This document shows positions 19,089-21,410 of a stretch of 21,410 nucleotides of DNA, one piece after another; within the stretch, counting starts at the first letter, position 1; every line of letters begins with the position of its first letter. The stretch is from Chara braunii. Its lineage: Eukaryota; Streptophyta; Charophyceae; Charales; Characeae. The position numbers and the translations under genes are program-made. The notes beneath the pieces are model-generated. The model did no database searches, was not told the DNA's origin, and saw nothing but the letters and a program-made list of their open reading frames with translations. The DNA lies in the NCBI GenBank assembly GCA_003427395.1, contig BFEA01000630.1, positions 122,619 to 144,028 on the forward strand, read 5' to 3'.

Positions 19089-20031
19089 GCAATCAGACCC
19101 GGCTTCTTCAACACTTGGCATGCATGCAAACAGATGGCGATCACACTGGCGCAATGGCGCTCATACAAGCTCAGAGATAAACGTAGCCAGGAACACAGTT
19201 CAAATTGAAACTTGGCTCGATCGGCTATGGCGCCCAGCGCCAGACAAAAATTCCCACTCGATCAACTGTATTCCCAAGCAACTTGTTCGCACACATAGAC
19301 ACTCTGGATCTCCCTGGATGTCCCGGACACACTCACACAACACACTGTCACACACAGAGACTAACCTCCTATCGGGCAGCTATGGCTGCTGTCTACCTCA
19401 TAACTACTAACAAGCGGTTATAACCGCGTCTTCCTCCTCTTAGCCATCTTCCTCTTCGGGCACCTGCAGACCCTCGTACACAAGACGCGCCAACAGCGCT
19501 TCTGCACGGCTAATAGGCAGAACGAAAGAATGGCTTGATGCTGCCTCTTTATTTATACTTCGGATCATCGTTGGTCTTCCCTTGGACTCCGGGCCCGGGG
19601 TATGCACACTCCCACATGGTACTTGCTGACTTGACAAAGTGCGACCTGGGAATGGGAACCGCTGACTAGGATAGGTAGGACTGGGACTGCCCCTTGCTGA
19701 CTGTGTTAGGACTGCCCCTCGCTGACTCAGACGCGGACTGACTCCTACGATCTACAAGAGCCAGTTCGAGATCTTCCGGAAGGTCGTGGACTTGACCTTT
19801 CGGAACTGTAGCAGCTATGACCTCTACAGGCCCTACAACCACTAAAACTGAGACCTACGGTTCAAACCCCGACGACCGGTTTATACACACTACTGCACAT
19901 ATGACTTTCAGAACGCAGGTCGTGCAGTCAAACACAAGCGGGGAAACGGGTACTGCACCTGGGTGCAGGGGATGTCTAGGGATCGAACCCTGGGTACTGC
20001 ATCTAGTACTGTAAAGTTGAAAACCGTTTCA
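19089..20031 (-). repeat. Element B 5' LTR
   Basis: About 943 bp, aligned along its whole length with 10671-11620. On the minus strand it starts TGAAACGGTTTT and ends GATTGC(A), then PBS. A TATAAATA box sits about 475 bp from the start, so U3 is about 480 bp and transcription would begin shortly after. Substitutions and short indels against the other LTR are frequent. Confidence 0.95.
19550..19557 (-). promoter_or_regulatory. TATA box in 5' LTR
   Basis: Minus strand reads TATAAATA followed by AAGAGG. It is conserved in the other LTR at 11140-11133. This is the likely RNA polymerase II promoter of the element, with the start site expected some 25-35 bp downstream (near 19520). Confidence 0.6.
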
Positions 20032-20036
20032 CTTGT
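20032..20036. repeat. Target-site duplication of element B, right
   Basis: CTTGT, the exact partner of 10666-10670. Together they fix the outer ends of element B to within one base. Confidence 0.85.
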
Positions 20037-20977
20037 CCTTCTTTCGGAGTAAAACCCAACTCTTGGCTAACAAGCAAAAGAGTTAGGACTCAGGTCTCAC
20101 TGGCCGTGGTGATAAGAGCACCACCAGCTAGTGCATACCCTCTGATGGCTCCGGTCTATTTGTGGGAAGCTGCGCATCCTGGAAAACAGCTCCAGCGTCC
20201 CATATAAAACAGAAATATCAACCCCGTATGCTCAGCTCCCGGCCTCTTCACCCTCTGAGGGCGTCAGAACATCTTGAAGTTCTAGCCTCTCTTCAGACCA
20301 ACGTCTACAGTTCTTTGCTATTTATGTAGCTTGTAGTCTGTGTTCCATGTTGATCCTAAGCCTGGGCAAGCCTATGACCTACCAGGCTGTTCAGGAGTAC
20401 CAGCTTGTATCGCTTTATGGTGCTACTTTGAGAGGGGGGCTCATCGGGGTGTCAATATGGATGCTACTCTTGCTGAGTTTTCTGGAGAGTGGTTGACCAG
20501 CTTGAGGTCATTCAGGTGGTTTGAATTAGAGCAATCTTGTCTATTTAATAACTTTGCGCCAGGCTGTGTGGCTTGTGAGGTCTGATAGTCTGAGCATATA
20601 CTTGTGGTTAATTACAAGTTAAGAATCTGCATGGCCCTTGTAGACGTGTTTTTGTGGTGCATTGTGGAGATGAACGTGTTTTAGGTAATCTCTTTTTTCC
20701 CCTCAAATCTAAAGGAGGTAGCTCTAAATTATTTTAGTGATCTGACTACGTCTGGATTTGAGCGCATGATCTGCTGACTAACATGTACATGTCTTACATG
20801 TTTGTCGTTAGCAGAGTATTGATATTTAGGTGACACCTGTTCTTTCTTATCGTCTGCGGTTTCTCATTGCTTTTTTTCTGTGGATGTCCTACTTCTCTGT
20901 CATGTATTATCCTCATTAACTACCTTGGATGCATGTTGTGAACCACTCACACCACACATGTTTTTGTGATTTGTGTT
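20037..20977. other. Unassigned right flank of element B
   Basis: No recognisable coding domain. A hairpin GTGGTG-ATAAGAG-CACCAC lies at about 20107-20125. CATATAAAAC (about 20200) is TATA-like. An 81-codon frame (20340-20585) starts with GTG and matches nothing I know. The sequence does not obviously continue element A. A pyrimidine-rich stretch and a CTCATTAAC branch-point-like motif (about 20911) precede the coding frame at 20978. Confidence 0.5.
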
Positions 20978-21410
20978 ATGGCTACTTCTGAGCTCAGGAC
21001 AGCTAAAGACATGGAGAAGATCCAGCCTCTCTTGATGAAATGCATGACTATGCTGGAGAGGAATCAGTTCAGCGAGGAAGAGGTTGCAATCAGTCTAAGC
21101 TTGAAAGGCCGAGTGAGTTCAGCGGAGGGTCACACTGGTCCTGAAGAAGCCGGCACCAGCGGGAGCCATGCACAGGCTGAAGAAGATTCGATCAGACCAA
21201 AAACCACCTTCAAGCGAGTTCAAGTATGGAATGGGATTTACAAAATGTACTTACACTTGCCGTTGCTCTTCCCTATAAGTGAGCTCATGAATTCTTTTAT
21301 TGGAAACAAAGAATCTCGGGTGAAACTGTCGTTCGGGACATCTGTTAAAATTGGAACGATACCGAGAAGAGTAGCATGGCCCCTGCGCAAGGATGACACA
21401 CGTAAATCGA
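20978..21410 (+). CDS. Partial hypothetical open frame reading into a U6-like sequence
   Basis: Opens at ATG 20978, the first ATG after an in-frame TGA at 20939-20941, and stays open for 144 codons to the window end. That is longer than chance readily gives. The protein starts MATSELRTAKDMEKIQPLLM and has an acidic Ser/Gly-rich middle (residues about 48-70). A hydrophobic patch YLHLPLLFPI follows at about 93-102. From residue about 117 on, the codons are U6-derived (KIGTIPRRVAWPLRKDD). I recognise no family. U6 itself is open in this frame, so the last part adds no coding evidence. A possible donor CAA|GTATGG at 21224 would end an exon before the U6 part. It may be a real exon, a pseudogene or a fortuitous frame. 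Confidence 0.4.
   Translation, partial: MATSELRTAKDMEKIQPLLMKCMTMLERNQFSEEEVAISLSLKGRVSSAEGHTGPEEAGTSGSHAQAEEDSIRPKTTFKRVQVWNGIYKMYLHLPLLFPISELMNSFIGNKESRVKLSFGTSVKIGTIPRRVAWPLRKDDTRKS
21328..21410 (+). ncRNA. U6: U6 spliceosomal snRNA-like sequence, cut by window end, probably variant or pseudogene
   Basis: The strand carries TTAAAATTGGAACGATAC, CATGGCCCCTGCGCAAGGAT and GACAC...TAAATCGA in U6 order. About 90% of the visible 83 bases agree with plant U6 as I know it. U6 pairs with U4, U2 and the 5' splice site and forms the catalytic core of the spliceosome. Departures suggest loss of function. The ACAGAGA box reads ACCGAGA, the following AGATTAGC reads AGAGTAGC, and the 5' stem-loop is shortened by about two bases. 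The AGC triad and the internal stem-loop are kept. Upstream I see no plant USE element (TCCCACATCG-type) and only a weak TTTTATT at about -33. A retrocopy is the likeliest reading. A diverged gene is not excluded. Confidence 0.75.

Larger units (their letters stand above)
10671..20031 (-). mobile_element. Element B: full-length Ty3/gypsy chromovirus-like retrotransposon
   Basis: A 9.36-kb element in minus orientation. In its own 5'-3' order it has LTR (20031-19089), PBS, a long leader, Gag with CCHC knuckle, protease, RT, RNase H, integrase, chromodomain-like tail, polypurine tract and LTR (11620-10671). Target-site duplications CTTGT flank it. Pol order with integrase last places it in Ty3/gypsy, and the chromodomain-like C-terminus suggests a chromovirus. 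The structure is complete, but the coding frame has several nonsense codons and frameshifts. The LTRs differ by roughly 10-15% by eye, which implies an old insertion. It lies tail to tail with element A. Confidence 0.95.

Noticed and set aside
19930-20005. tRNA B-box-like GGTTCGATCCC on the minus strand in the right LTR
   Set aside because: The left LTR reads GGCTCGATCCC, no matching A box or cloverleaf could be drawn, and the segment is plainly part of the LTR.
20090-20130. Hairpin GTGGTG...CACCAC as part of a tRNA or small RNA
   Set aside because: No acceptor stem, T-arm or terminator fits around it. A 6-bp stem alone is common.
20340-20585. 81-codon frame as a gene
   Set aside because: Starts with GTG, matches no known family, and frames of this length are common by chance in the window.
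1-21410. CRISPR arrays, toxin-antitoxin pairs, phage or bacterial defence systems
   Set aside because: No regularly spaced identical repeats, no operon-like gene packing and no bacterial protein families. The content is eukaryotic retroelements and microsatellites.

Overview
The window looks like repeat-rich nuclear DNA of a plant or streptophyte alga. The evidence is two Ty3/gypsy LTR retrotransposons, one of them with a chromodomain-like C-terminus, a primer-binding site matching initiator-Met tRNA, many microsatellites, no bacterial-style gene packing, and a U6 spliceosomal RNA sequence of plant type at the right edge. The long E/K-rich coiled-coil Gag proteins remind me of elements in charophyte algae such as Chara. 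That is recollection, not a database result. Nothing here looks like a prokaryotic operon, CRISPR array or phage.

Layout. 1-5.4 kb holds simple repeats, two head-to-tail duplications (177 bp and 234 bp units), a three-copy degenerate 30-bp motif, and a probable LINE reverse-transcriptase tail on the minus strand (about 2505-2880). I see no intact gene there. 5371-6199 is a 410-bp tandem duplication, each copy carrying a perfect 27-bp palindrome. 6.2-6.95 kb is microsatellite and purine-rich minisatellite DNA.

6.95-10.67 kb is element A, a degenerate plus-strand Ty3/gypsy remnant running Gag, RT, RNase H, integrase. It has many stops and frameshifts, and an internal deletion has removed the zinc knuckle, the protease and the start of RT. 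No LTRs were found for it.

10671-20031 is element B, a structurally complete minus-strand Ty3/gypsy element. It has two LTRs of about 945 bp, a 5-bp target-site duplication (CTTGT), PBS, a short polypurine tract, Gag with a CCHC knuckle, protease, RT, RNase H, integrase and a chromodomain-like tail. The order of domains is complete, but the reading frame is broken by nonsense codons, frameshifts and a 139-bp duplication. LTR divergence (by eye roughly 10-15%) and these lesions show that it is old and not autonomous. Its 3' LTR abuts the 3' end of element A, so the two lie tail to tail, and B probably inserted into A or right beside it.

20.04-20.98 kb is unassigned flank. From 20978 an ATG opens a frame of 144 codons that stays open to the window end. 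Its last 27 codons or so coincide with a sequence about 90% identical to plant U6 snRNA. That overlap is the most unusual feature of the window. It is either a U6 retrocopy joined in frame to other sequence, or a diverged U6 gene next to or inside a host gene.
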